Shown piece after piece: positions 16,432-24,458 of a stretch of DNA of 64,000 nt. How positions within the stretch are numbered: position 1 is the first letter of the stretch; every line of letters starts with the position of its first letter. Made by a program: the position numbers and the translations under genes. The notes below the pieces were generated by a model, which did not search any database, had not been told where the DNA came from, and saw nothing but the letters and a program-made list of their open reading frames with translations. The stretch spans positions 41,926 to 105,925 of the forward strand of contig DAITAO010000002.1 in the NCBI GenBank assembly GCA_036824245.1. Reading direction: 5' to 3'. The DNA comes from JACVRM01 sp036824245. GTDB lineage: Bacteria; Actinomycetota; Thermoleophilia; Gaiellales; Gaiellaceae.

Positions 16432-17166
16432 ATGGCGACCGCTGTACGCCACCTGCGGAGTGAGGCGGAAGTGCGCAGTCTGATCCTGCGCTACCGGAGT
16501 GGGGACGGGCGTGCCTGCGAGCAGCTCGTGGTGCACCACCTGCCGCTCGTCGAGGCGCTCGCGCGTCGCTTCGTTTCCAAGGATGAGGTGTTGGACGACC
16601 TCGTCCAGGTGGCTGTGATCGGGCTGCTGAAGGCCGTCAAGCGCTTCGATCCGGAGCGGGGGCGGCCGTTCGCGGCCTTCGCGATGCCGACCATTCTCGG
16701 CGAGTTGCGGCACCACGTTCGCGATCGCACATGGCCGGTGCGGATTCCCCGGCGCATCCGCCGGCTCGAGGCCGAGCTCGAGGAGCCCGCGCGGCGGCTG
16801 AGCGGGCGGCTTGCGAGGTCGCCCACGCCCTCGGAGCTGGCGCACGAGCTGGGAGTGTCCGAGCGGCGGGTCGCCAGGGCACTCGAGGTCAGGGGCGCCC
16901 AGAGCGTCGTTCCACTGCCGGAGTCCGCGGCGGAGGGCAGCGCTGGGGACGGTGTTGCAGCCAGCGAAGACAGGCTGCTCGTGGAAGCCGGTCTACGGCT
17001 CCTCGACGAGCGCCGCCGCACGATCGTGCGGCGCTACTTCCTGGACGGGTGGAGCCAGGTCGAGATCGCGCGCGAGCTCGGGATCTCGCAGATCCACGTG
17101 TCCCGGCTGCTGCGGGACGCGCTGGGAGCAATGCGCAAGCAGCTGGGCGAGCGGCCGGCGGCGTAG
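16432..17166 (+). CDS. RNA polymerase sigma factor, SigB/SigF/SigG-like
   Basis: 244 residues. Region 2: LVVHHLPLVEALARRF, then DLVQVAVIGLLKAVKRFDPERG and FAAFAMPTILGELRHHVRD, followed by RTWPVRIPRR, which is the typical region 2.4/3 junction of the SigB/F/G subfamily. Region 4: LDERRRTIVRRYFLDGWSQ, then VEIARELGISQIHVSRLLR (helix-turn-helix). Such sigma factors control stress or developmental regulons. No anti-sigma factor lies beside it. A possible -10 TAGAGT is at 16374-16379. It diverges from the VRVLSPG genes, so it may control them, but no shared promoter motif proves this. Confidence 0.85.
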   Translation: MATAVRHLRSEAEVRSLILRYRSGDGRACEQLVVHHLPLVEALARRFVSKDEVLDDLVQVAVIGLLKAVKRFDPERGRPFAAFAMPTILGELRHHVRDRTWPVRIPRRIRRLEAELEEPARRLSGRLARSPTPSELAHELGVSERRVARALEVRGAQSVVPLPESAAEGSAGDGVAASEDRLLVEAGLRLLDERRRTIVRRYFLDGWSQVEIARELGISQIHVSRLLRDALGAMRKQLGERPAA

Positions 17167-17317
17167 CGCGGTGGCACGCGAACCCGCATCCCGGCGAGAT
17201 CGCGGGCCAGACAGTCCGCCCCGCACGTGGTGACTTAAGCCTGCCGCGCGATCGTGTGGGAACGCGAGTGATGAACCTGCGTACAATCGATGACGCAGTC
17301 GGCCCGTAAAGGGGTCA

Positions 17318-17860
17318 ATGAAGACCGTCGAGCAGTACCTCGAGATGCCGTACCACGTGTCCGTGGCTCGCGGCGAGAGCGCGAACGGCGCCTCCGCCTG
17401 GGCGGCCAGCGTCGACGAGCTGCCCGACTGCACGGCCACCGGCTCCACGCCTGAAGAGGCCGTCAAGCGGCTGCGACGGGCCATGTCGCGCTGGATCTCT
17501 GAGGCGCTGAAGGCCGACCGAGCCATCCCGGAGCCGAGACAGGAGCGCACGGCCAGCGGCCGGCTCCTGGTCCGCATGCCGCGCACCCTGCACGCCGAGC
17601 TTTCGGCCACCGCCGAGCGGGAGGGCGTCAGCCTGAACCAGTTCATCACGGGCGCTCTGTCCACCGCCGTCGGCTGGCGGGATGTCGAAGGCAACACGGC
17701 GGCTCCTCCCGTGGATGGCCCAGAGGAACCGGTCTCCGGGCGCGCGCAGAGGTGGCGCTCCCGCCCGAGCCTGCTGACGGCCGCGCTGATCGCGAACTTC
17801 GTGGTCATGGCTGCCGCGGCTGCTCTCGCGATCGCAGCGCTCATGGCCGCCTGGGATTAG
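17318..17860 (+). CDS. HicB-like protein with ribbon-helix-helix and C-terminal membrane helix
   Basis: 180 residues. N-terminal HicB-like fold (YHVSVARGE, WAASVDELPDCTATGSTPEEAV). Residues about 85-118 form a CopG-type ribbon-helix-helix (SGRLLVRMPRTLHAELSATA, then SLNQFITGALS), the usual HicB C-terminal DNA-binding part. A linker follows, then a strongly hydrophobic helix (LTAALIANFVVMAAAAALAI) at the very end. No HicA toxin gene is adjacent on either side. The tail suggests membrane attachment, unusual for an antitoxin. A -10-like TACAAT is at 17282-17287 and AAAGGGG lies before ATG. Confidence 0.72.
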   Translation: MKTVEQYLEMPYHVSVARGESANGASAWAASVDELPDCTATGSTPEEAVKRLRRAMSRWISEALKADRAIPEPRQERTASGRLLVRMPRTLHAELSATAEREGVSLNQFITGALSTAVGWRDVEGNTAAPPVDGPEEPVSGRAQRWRSRPSLLTAALIANFVVMAAAAALAIAALMAAWD

Positions 17861-17919
17861 TACCGGCTCGACTCCTGGCCACCTGCGCCTTGCCTGCCGG
17901 GGGTTCGCGACCTTGCGGG

Positions 17920-19011
17920 CTACGGCAGGCGTAGCTCCGCTCTGGGCACGAACTGCACGCGGCCCTTGAGACGCGTCGTCGTGCGGTACGCGTAGAAGAG
18001 GCCGCTGGGCTCGAGCTGTGCGAAGACAGGGGCGCGGCCCGGGGCGCCGATCGCGCGGTCGCGGCCGTCCGAGAGCAGGAGCAGGTGCACGGTCTTGTCG
18101 AGGACGTAGACGAGCAGCCCGGGGTCAGCGTCCTCGAAATGAAGCGGCTGCACCGGCTGCCGGCACGCTGCAGGCCCCGAGCCGGCCGGGAAGGAGCACG
18201 GAAGTGGTGTAAGTGGCCACCGGCCGGGAATCGGCACGTTCCGCAGGAGCTCGCCGTTGACGGGCGCATAGACGCTCAGCCGGCCGGTGACGCCTTCGCG
18301 GGAGTAGATGATCAGATCCGCCGGACTCAGCGTGGCCGCAAGCACCTCTCCGGTTTGCGGAAACGCACGTATCAGGCTGCCGTCGGCGCGCCGCACCTCG
18401 AGCGAGCCGTCGCCTCGCTGGAGGAGCATCCGCCCCGCCGCGACCGCCAGCACGGCCAGCTTGTCGGAAGCCGACACGAGCAACCTTCTGGTGCTTGTCC
18501 CCACGATGCGCCAGAGTTTTGAGTTCGAGACGGTTCCCTTGGCATCGAGCGACCACGTATTGAAGACGAGCAAGGTCCCGTCTCCGCGCAGGTTTCCGAC
18601 CGATGTCCCCTCGCCCGTGTCGACGTCCCGCGTGGCGAAGGCGAGCAGCTTCGCAGTGCTTGGCGCCGCCACCGACCCGACGAAGAGCCGCGACTCGTGC
18701 TCGTTCCCTCCGCCGTCGTTGATCCACGCGACGCGCGCGCCGGCCACCGCCGTCTCGACGATCGCCCGCCCAGTGCTCGTCTGCGGGCAGGGCGTCGGGC
18801 GTCCCAGCGGCCGCACCCTGGCGCGCATGGGATTCCATGCGACCACCTGCTCGCACTCGCCGCGAGCCCACGCGGTCGCGACGGCAACGACGGGGCCGTC
18901 GGCAGCCAGCACGTCGACCGACGCCGTCGTCCGGAGCACCCGAGTGCTCAACGCGGCGCCCGCAGCGACGGGCAGCAGAAGCGCGACCGCGACGGCGCAA
19001 AACCGGATCAC
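17920..19011 (-). CDS. Exported protein, probably beta-propeller-like, function unknown
   Basis: 363 residues, GTG start. Signal peptide FCAVAVALLLPVAAGAALS. The rest is a run of short beta-strand pairs such as DGPVVAVATAWARG, GARVAWINDGGGNEHESRLF, GRMLLQRGDGSLEVRRADGS and ADLIIYSREGVTGRLSVYAP, consistent with a propeller of 6-7 blades. There is no enzyme motif. -10 TAGGCT (19018-19023, minus strand) lies 6 nt before the GTG, suggesting a leaderless mRNA. Not a recognised named family. Confidence 0.55.
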   Translation of the reverse strand: MIRFCAVAVALLLPVAAGAALSTRVLRTTASVDVLAADGPVVAVATAWARGECEQVVAWNPMRARVRPLGRPTPCPQTSTGRAIVETAVAGARVAWINDGGGNEHESRLFVGSVAAPSTAKLLAFATRDVDTGEGTSVGNLRGDGTLLVFNTWSLDAKGTVSNSKLWRIVGTSTRRLLVSASDKLAVLAVAAGRMLLQRGDGSLEVRRADGSLIRAFPQTGEVLAATLSPADLIIYSREGVTGRLSVYAPVNGELLRNVPIPGRWPLTPLPCSFPAGSGPAACRQPVQPLHFEDADPGLLVYVLDKTVHLLLLSDGRDRAIGAPGRAPVFAQLEPSGLFYAYRTTTRLKGRVQFVPRAELRLP

Positions 19012-19064
19012 GATCCGAGCCTAACCCGCCGCTGTCATGAATCTGTGTGCGCGCTGAAAGGCGA

Positions 19065-20162
19065 TCAGGGTTGCGGGTCGTAGATACGCATGGGCAGCCC
19101 CGACATCGGCTCGCCGCCTTCCGCAGTGACGAGCCAGGTCTCCTGCATGTAGAGGCAGCCACGGCCGTCCGGAGTGATGGCGTGCGGGTGCATCGAGAAG
19201 ACCATGTTCTCGGCGAGCTCGGTCTCGATGCCCTCGCCGATCTTGGGGTGCTCGATCATCGTCATTCCGATCGAGTGGCCCGTCACATGGCCGAGCGTGT
19301 AGCCGCGCTCGGCGAATCCCTTCGCCACGGCGCGGTGGACATCATGTGCGCCGGAGCCGGGCCGCAGCGACTGCCGCGCGGCGGCAAAGTACTCCTCGTA
19401 GGCCTCCAGCATGCGGAGGGCGTCTTCGTCCGGCTGGCCGATCGCGCGCGAGATCTCGACCCAGTGGCCACCGGGCCCCGCGATCTCCAGCGACGGCAGC
19501 ACGAGGTCGTCGTCGCGGATGCGCCGCTCAGGGGAGGCGATGCGGAACTCGGGCGTTGCGGCGCCGCTCTCGCCGACGAGCACCATGTCCATGGTGAGGC
19601 GGCCGCAGCCTTGCTCGACGAAGTACCGCTCGCAGGGGGCGAGGATCTCGGCCTCCGTCTTCCCGGGAGAGCAATGCTCGTGGAAGAGGCGGAAACCCTC
19701 CGTGTTGATGCGCACGCTGTCGCGCACCGACTCGAGCTCGGCGTCGCTCTTGATGGCCCGTGCGAGGTCGAACTCGACGTCGAACGGCATCACCTCGGCC
19801 GCCTCGGCGAGCGCGCGGTAGTCGCGCACGGTCATCACGTAGTCGAGCCCGTAGACGCCCACGCGCCGGCCGTGCAGCCGTTCGGCGAGCCACTCGCCGG
19901 GGTGGGGTGCGAAGACCTGTTCCTCGATCCATGTCGTTCCGTGCTCGCCGACATACCGCGCCTCGCTCGGGAAGACGATTGCGGGCTCGCCGTCGACCGG
20001 CACCACCACGTACGCGTAGCGGTGCACGATCACGAAGCCGGACAGGTAGGTGACGGCGCCCTCGAAGCCGGTGTACTCGCTCCCGGCCACCACCACTGCG
20101 TCAACGCCCGCCCGCTCGGCCGCGGTGCGGACGTTCGCGTAGCGCCGGGCTACCTCGTCCAC
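19065..20162 (-). CDS. M24 (pita-bread fold) hydrolase family protein with altered metal site
   Basis: 365 residues from GTG 20162, 13 bp inside the end of the upstream gene; GGAGAG lies just upstream. N-terminal creatinase-type domain, then the pita-bread domain. Metal-ligand positions read SLEIAGPGGHWVEISRAI where aminopeptidases have D...D, TGHSIGM (His kept), MVFSMHPHAI where an E is expected, and QETWLV (Glu kept). Three of five usual ligands are therefore changed. Creatinase and DddP-type lyases are known M24 members with altered sites, so this may not be a peptidase. It is annotated as Xaa-Pro peptidase-like by fold only. Confidence 0.72.
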   Translation of the reverse strand: MDEVARRYANVRTAAERAGVDAVVVAGSEYTGFEGAVTYLSGFVIVHRYAYVVVPVDGEPAIVFPSEARYVGEHGTTWIEEQVFAPHPGEWLAERLHGRRVGVYGLDYVMTVRDYRALAEAAEVMPFDVEFDLARAIKSDAELESVRDSVRINTEGFRLFHEHCSPGKTEAEILAPCERYFVEQGCGRLTMDMVLVGESGAATPEFRIASPERRIRDDDLVLPSLEIAGPGGHWVEISRAIGQPDEDALRMLEAYEEYFAAARQSLRPGSGAHDVHRAVAKGFAERGYTLGHVTGHSIGMTMIEHPKIGEGIETELAENMVFSMHPHAITPDGRGCLYMQETWLVTAEGGEPMSGLPMRIYDPQP

Positions 20163-21070
20163 GATCTCTCCAGCCCCTTGACGAGCGCGGTCACGGTCTC
20201 GTTGAGCGGCGCCGGCACACCGTGCTCGCGCCCGAAGCGCGCGATACCGCCGTTCAGCCAGTCGATCTCCGTGGCGCGTCGGGCCTCCACGTCCTGCAGC
20301 ATCGACGCCTTGTGGCCGTAGGCGACGTCCGGCCGCGCTGCGTGGTCGATCAGCTCTTCCGGGTCCGCGTCGAGCTCGATGCCCTGCGCCGCGCAGACCG
20401 CCTTGCCCTCGTCGACGAGCGCGCTCACCAGGCGGCGCAGCGCTGCGTCTTCGCAGATCTGGCCGTGCGTGAGCCCGGTCAGCGCGCCGACCGGGTTGGT
20501 AGCCGCGTTGAAGATCACCTTGCGCCACTGGGCGCCGCGCGCGTCAGGGAGCGCCTGCGTCGGCAGGCCCGCGCGGGTGCAAGCGTCGGCGAGCCGCTCG
20601 ACCGACTCCGGCGGCGCCGGCCGCGGCTCGAAGGGGCCCATGGTCGTGTCACCTTTGACGTCCCATTGGATGTGGCCGGGCTCGACGATCCTGCCCGCCG
20701 GGAAGGTGGTGCCCCGGATGACGCGTTCCACGTGGCCGGCGATCGTCTCCTCGTTGCCGATGCCGTTCTGCACCGAGCAAACCGCGCCGTGCCGGAAGGC
20801 GTGGGCCGTCGAGGCGATCGCGGGCTCGGTGTGCATCGCCTTCGTCGCGACGATGCCGAAATCGCAGGGTGGCAGCCCGGCGGCGTCCGTCGTTGCACGG
20901 GGGCGGCCGAGCACCTCCTCGGCTCCCGAAAGCCGCAAGCCGCGCTCGTTGATGGCGGCGACGTGCGTGGCGTCCACGTCGAAGGCCCACGCCTCTACGT
21001 CGTCCAGCCGAGCCAGATTGGCCGCAAAGAGCGATCCAACGGCACCACAACCCACCACACAGATTCTCAT
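20150..21070 (-). CDS. Ketopantoate reductase (PanE/ApbA) family protein, copy 1
   Basis: 306 residues from ATG 21070 (GGTGA 7 nt upstream). N-terminal Rossmann motif RICVVGCGAVGSLFAANL, then FGIVATKAMHTEPAI and SVQNGIGNEE. C-terminal helical domain: GAQWRKVIFNAATNPVGALTG with the catalytic Lys, and AYGHKASMLQDVEARRATEIDWLNG, the usual PanE closing motif. It reduces a 2-oxoacid such as ketopantoate with NADPH, or a related substrate. Its neighbour is a paralogue, so at least one copy may serve another pathway. Confidence 0.78.
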   Translation of the reverse strand: MRICVVGCGAVGSLFAANLARLDDVEAWAFDVDATHVAAINERGLRLSGAEEVLGRPRATTDAAGLPPCDFGIVATKAMHTEPAIASTAHAFRHGAVCSVQNGIGNEETIAGHVERVIRGTTFPAGRIVEPGHIQWDVKGDTTMGPFEPRPAPPESVERLADACTRAGLPTQALPDARGAQWRKVIFNAATNPVGALTGLTHGQICEDAALRRLVSALVDEGKAVCAAQGIELDADPEELIDHAARPDVAYGHKASMLQDVEARRATEIDWLNGGIARFGREHGVPAPLNETVTALVKGLERSWTR

Positions 21071-21148
21071 CGTTCCGTCACCACGAGGCAGAGACCTTGC
21101 CGCAGGGCGCCGCCGCACAACCTCCACAAGTAACAGACTGTTGCAAAG

Positions 21149-22093
21149 TCAGCGGGCCGCCTCCCGCGCGTGCACGAGCCGGTACATGGCCGTGTGGAGC
21201 GGCACGTCCACGCCGAGCCGCTCCGCCTCGCGAACCAGCGCGCCCGTGATGAAGTCGACCTCGGTGCGCCGCCCGGCACGCACGTCCTCGAGCATGGAGG
21301 GCACGTGTGCGTAGTGGCCGGCCGCCGCCTCCGTCTCGCCGCGGCGTACGGCCAGCACGTTCATCTCCCAGGGATCCTCGTGCAGCTTGACACCGGCCGC
21401 GGTGGCCACGCGCCTGCCCTCGTCCATGAGGTCGCGCACGAGGTGGCCGAGCTCGGCAGGGTCGTCGACGGCTGCGAACTGCGAGACGTGGGGAAGATCG
21501 GTGAGCGCCGCGACGGTGTTCACGGTGGCGTTGAAGATCAGCTTCGACCACTGCGCGGGGCGCAGGTCGGGGAAGGCTCGGGCGCGCAAGCCGGACTCGA
21601 GCAGCAGCGCACACGCTTCCTCGACGCGCTCCGCCGGCGTCGCGGTGCCGGCGTAGGGGCCCATCCACGTCTCCGTGTCGAGCTCGTACTCGACGTGCGT
21701 ATCGCTGTGCCTCACACCGCTCATGAACGTGACTGCGGAGATGAGCGGCCACACACCGTGGCGCCGCACGATCTCTTCGGCGCCGAGGCCATTCTGCACC
21801 GTCATGACCGTCGCCCCGGCGAGCCGGCCGGCGATCCGTTCGGCAGCGCCGTCGAGCTCGGTCGCCTTGGTCGCCACGATGCCGAGATCGAAGTCGGCGA
21901 GCTCGGTGGGGTCGGCGGTCGCGGTCACCCGCGCGACGAGGTCGCTCTTGCCGGACACGCGCAAACCGTCGCGTTCGAGCGCCTCCGCATGCTCGGGCCG
22001 TCGCGTTAGCACGGACACGTCCGCCACGCGGGCCAGGTGCCCGGCGTAGAGGCTGCCGATCACCCCGGCGCCGATGACGCAGACGCGCTCGAT
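21149..22093 (-). CDS. Ketopantoate reductase (PanE/ApbA) family protein, copy 2 (likely ATC start)
   Basis: 314 residues. The Rossmann motif ERVCVIGAGVIGSLYAGHLA requires translation to begin before GTG 22063, since that GTG is the Val inside the glycine loop. An in-frame TAG lies four codons upstream of ATC 22093, and no ATG, GTG or TTG occurs between them. ATC 22093 is exactly 6 nt after a -10-like TAGCGT on this strand. Other motifs: IVATKATELDGAAERIAG, VQNGLGAEE, PAQWSKLIFNATVNTVAALT (catalytic Lys), HVPSMLEDVRAGRRTEVDFI. Same enzyme class as the adjacent copy. Confidence 0.75.
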   Translation of the reverse strand: MERVCVIGAGVIGSLYAGHLARVADVSVLTRRPEHAEALERDGLRVSGKSDLVARVTATADPTELADFDLGIVATKATELDGAAERIAGRLAGATVMTVQNGLGAEEIVRRHGVWPLISAVTFMSGVRHSDTHVEYELDTETWMGPYAGTATPAERVEEACALLLESGLRARAFPDLRPAQWSKLIFNATVNTVAALTDLPHVSQFAAVDDPAELGHLVRDLMDEGRRVATAAGVKLHEDPWEMNVLAVRRGETEAAAGHYAHVPSMLEDVRAGRRTEVDFITGALVREAERLGVDVPLHTAMYRLVHAREAAR

Positions 22094-22099
22094 GCAGCA

Positions 22100-22116
22100 A
22101 CGCTAACCGTTAGCGT
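22100..22116. promoter_or_regulatory. 17-bp palindrome carrying two divergent -10 elements
   Basis: ACGCTAAC-C-GTTAGCGT is a perfect palindrome with 8-bp arms. Each arm supplies a TAGCGT hexamer (TANNNT) to one strand. The plus-strand copy (22111-22116) is 6 nt before GTG 22123 and the minus-strand copy (22100-22105) is 6 nt before ATC 22093. It may be overlapping divergent promoters, an operator, or both. Confidence 0.6.
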
Positions 22117-22122
22117 GGCGGC

Positions 22123-22986
22123 GTGGCGGCCGTCGTCCTCGCGTGTGCGTCGGCCGTTTTCTTCGCCGCGATGACGGTGGCCCTCCGGCTCGGGTTGCGG
22201 CGCAGCCCTGAGCCGATCCTCGGCTCGTGCGTCACCTCCGGGGTCGGCTTCGTCGTCACGGCGGCGGCCGCGGTCGTGCTGGCGGACGAGGCGCCGCTCG
22301 ACGAGCTCTGGCGCTTCTCGCTCGCCGGCCTGCTGGCGCCCGGCTTCTCCCAGATCCTCGTCGTGGCCGCGGTGGCGGCGGCCGGGGCGGCGCGGGTGTC
22401 GGTCGTCGTCGGCACGGCGCCGCTGGTGGCCGTGGCGATGGCGATCGTCTTTCTCGGTGAGCCGGTGGAGGCCGGTCTCGTGGTGGGTGCGCTGCTGATC
22501 GTCGTCGGCGGTCTGGCTCTCGTGAGCGAACGTGTCCGCCCGGCCGACTTCCATGCCTACGGGGCACTGCTGGCCTTCGGCGCCACCGTGCTCTTCTCAA
22601 CACGTGACAACGTCGTGCGCTGGCTGGCTCCCGACACCACCATCTCACCGCTCGCCGCGGCGGCGTCGACGTTCGCAGTCGGGGCGGCGTGCGCGATCGT
22701 CTTCTTGCTGGCCGCGCGCGGACGGCCTTCCGGCGGGGCGGTGCGCGGGGCGATGATCGCCTTCGCGCCGGCCGGAGTTCTCTTCGCGCTCTCCTACGCG
22801 ACGCTCTTCGAAGCCTTCGAGCGTGGGCGCGTCAGCGTCGTGAACCCGCTCGTGGCCACCGAGTCGCTCTGGGGCGTGCTGATCTCGATGCTCGTACTAC
22901 GGCGCAGCGAGCTCGTCGGACCACGGTTGCTGGCGGGCGCCGTGCTCGTCGTGACCGGCGGTGCGCTGATCGGAGCGTTCCGCTGA
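22123..22986 (+). CDS. EamA/DMT-family transporter
   Basis: 287 residues, about ten hydrophobic helices in two EamA repeats (AAVVLACASAVFFAAMTVAL at the start; ALLAFGATVLFSTRDNVVRW opens the second half). The end of each half carries the usual LGEPVEAGLVVGALLIVVGG / LRRSELVGPRLLAGAVLVVT pattern. Predicted small-molecule (amino acid or metabolite) exporter in the cytoplasmic membrane. GTG start 6 nt after a TAGCGT -10. Divergent from the ketopantoate-reductase-like gene. Confidence 0.8.
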   Translation: MAAVVLACASAVFFAAMTVALRLGLRRSPEPILGSCVTSGVGFVVTAAAAVVLADEAPLDELWRFSLAGLLAPGFSQILVVAAVAAAGAARVSVVVGTAPLVAVAMAIVFLGEPVEAGLVVGALLIVVGGLALVSERVRPADFHAYGALLAFGATVLFSTRDNVVRWLAPDTTISPLAAAASTFAVGAACAIVFLLAARGRPSGGAVRGAMIAFAPAGVLFALSYATLFEAFERGRVSVVNPLVATESLWGVLISMLVLRRSELVGPRLLAGAVLVVTGGALIGAFR

Positions 22987-22993
22987 CGGCCCC

Positions 22994-23016
22994 TTTACGG
23001 TGACTGTCACTGTTAA
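22994..23016. repeat. Dispersed palindromic repeat, family A copy
   Basis: Reads, on the minus strand, TTAACAGTGAC-A-GTCACCGTAAA. It is nearly the same as the element at 54362 and related to those at 42837, 42877 and 58171. It sits in the 33-bp space between two convergent genes, so it could act as a bidirectional terminator. Confidence 0.6.
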
Positions 23017-23019
23017 GAG

Positions 23020-24264
23020 TCAGGAGCGCACGAGGAGGCGGCGGTTGCGCGCCAGCGCCTCGAGTAGCGCGTCGACGTCCTCGACGGCGTTGTAGCAGTG
23101 GGCTGAGATGCGCACGTTGCCGCTGCGCGACGACGTGACGATCCCCTCCCGCCGCAGCGCGTCGACCAGCGCCGGTGCGTCGTACGAGGCGATGCAGACG
23201 AGCGCGCCACGGCGCTTCGGGCGCCGCGGCGTAGCGATTCGCACGCGGAGCTCGTCCAGGCCTTCGATGAGCCGGCTGTTCAGCCGCTGCACATGCTCGC
23301 GCGTCTCGGCGACGCCGATCTCCTGCATCAGCTCGATCCCTGCGACACCCGCGTAAATGGCCGGGATGGGAGGCGTGCCCGACTGGAAGCGCGCGGCTGT
23401 GGTGGCCGGCGAGTAGTCGCGGTGATCCATGGCGAAGATGTCCTTGTCGGCGAACCAGCCTGTGGAGGTGGGCCAGAAGCGCTCGACTAGCTCGCGCCGG
23501 CAATAGAGGAACGCGAGCCCTGCCGAGCCGAGCAGGTACTTGAGCACGCCCGCGGCGAGCACGTCGACGCCGAGCGCCTTGACGTCGAGCGGCACCGAGC
23601 CGGCCGTCTGGTACGCATCGAGCAGCACGAGCGCCCCACGCTCATGAGCGAGCCTCGTAATGCGCTCGACGTCCAGCATCGTGCCGGTGCGGTACGAGAC
23701 GTGCGTGATCGAGACGATCAGCGTCTCGTCGTCGATCGCCCGCTCGAAGCCCTCGTACGGAATCGTCCCGTCCGCGGCCGGCGGGACATGCACGACTCGC
23801 GCACCCCGCGCCTCCTGCGCGTGCCAGATCTGGCCGACAGTGGGGAACTCGTAGTCGGAGAGCACGATCTTCGAGCGGCGGCCCGCATAGCGAAGGCCGG
23901 TGGCGATCGCGCTCGCGCCCTCGGAGAGCGACGTCGTCACTGCCACCTCGTCGGGAGCGGCGCCGATCAAGCCGGCGAATGCGCCACGGGCGCGCTCGGA
24001 CTGCTCCACCCAGTACTCCCAGGGAGAGCCGCGCTCGTCCCAGTCGTCGAGGTACTGCGTGTAGGCCTGCCGCACGGAGTCCGACAGCGCACCCTGTGAG
24101 CAGCTGTTGATGTAGACGAGCCGCTCGAAGATCGGGAAGCGATGGCGGATGCGGTGGGGAAGCGGCCCCGATTCACGCGGCCTGGTCACGTCCCTCTCCT
24201 TCGACGAGGCGCGTCGGTGTCCCGTGTAGTCGATTTCCAGCTCCGGCAGTTCGCGCTCGACCAT
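23020..24264 (-). CDS. Class V aminotransferase family protein (kynureninase/desulfurase-like)
   Basis: 414 residues, PLP fold-type I. HRFPIFERLVYINSCSQGAL at the start, then VAVTTSLSEGASAIATGL (phosphate cup), LVSITHVSYRTGTMLD, LLDAYQTAGSVPLDV (Asp-Ala-Tyr-Gln that binds the PLP ring) and GVLKYLLGSAGLAFLY (Schiff-base Lys). RFQSGTPPIPAIYAG matches the late part of the family. The cysteine of cysteine desulfurases is not evident, so an aminotransferase, epimerase or kynureninase-like role is more likely. Substrate not assignable. Confidence 0.78.
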   Translation of the reverse strand: MVERELPELEIDYTGHRRASSKERDVTRPRESGPLPHRIRHRFPIFERLVYINSCSQGALSDSVRQAYTQYLDDWDERGSPWEYWVEQSERARGAFAGLIGAAPDEVAVTTSLSEGASAIATGLRYAGRRSKIVLSDYEFPTVGQIWHAQEARGARVVHVPPAADGTIPYEGFERAIDDETLIVSITHVSYRTGTMLDVERITRLAHERGALVLLDAYQTAGSVPLDVKALGVDVLAAGVLKYLLGSAGLAFLYCRRELVERFWPTSTGWFADKDIFAMDHRDYSPATTAARFQSGTPPIPAIYAGVAGIELMQEIGVAETREHVQRLNSRLIEGLDELRVRIATPRRPKRRGALVCIASYDAPALVDALRREGIVTSSRSGNVRISAHCYNAVEDVDALLEALARNRRLLVRS

Positions 24265-24305
24265 GGTGCGAAGGTCTACCTAACGCAGCGAGAGCGAGTG
24301 CGTTT

Positions 24306-24456
24306 GGCCGCCGGAGCCGGGCTCTGCCCGGCGGGAGGCTCCCTGCGGAGAGGCGACCTCTGAAGAAGCGCGCGCGTCGCCGGCTCTCTTCCCATCAGAA
24401 CTACCTCCAGCGCACGCAAGGAGGGGGCTCACGGGGGAACCAGGGGTTCCCCCGTG
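24306..24456. repeat. 151-bp dispersed element, family B copy 1
   Basis: Starts GGCCGCCGGAGCCGGGCT and ends with the hairpin CACGGGGGAACC-AGG-GGTTCCCCCGTG. A second copy of the same length is at 41302-41452. Shared blocks include CCCGGCGGGAGGCTC, GCGGAGAGGC, GCCGGCTCT and GCAAGGAGGGGGC. No coding capacity. It fills the space between the aminotransferase and the LIV system 2 genes. Confidence 0.75.
24430..24456 (-). terminator. Strong hairpin after LIV system 2
   Basis: 12-bp perfect stem (CACGGGGGAACC / GGTTCCCCCGTG) with a 3-nt loop, 2 nt beyond the stop of the last LIV gene. Probably serves as terminator even though it belongs to a dispersed element. Confidence 0.6.
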
Positions 24457-24458
24457 CT

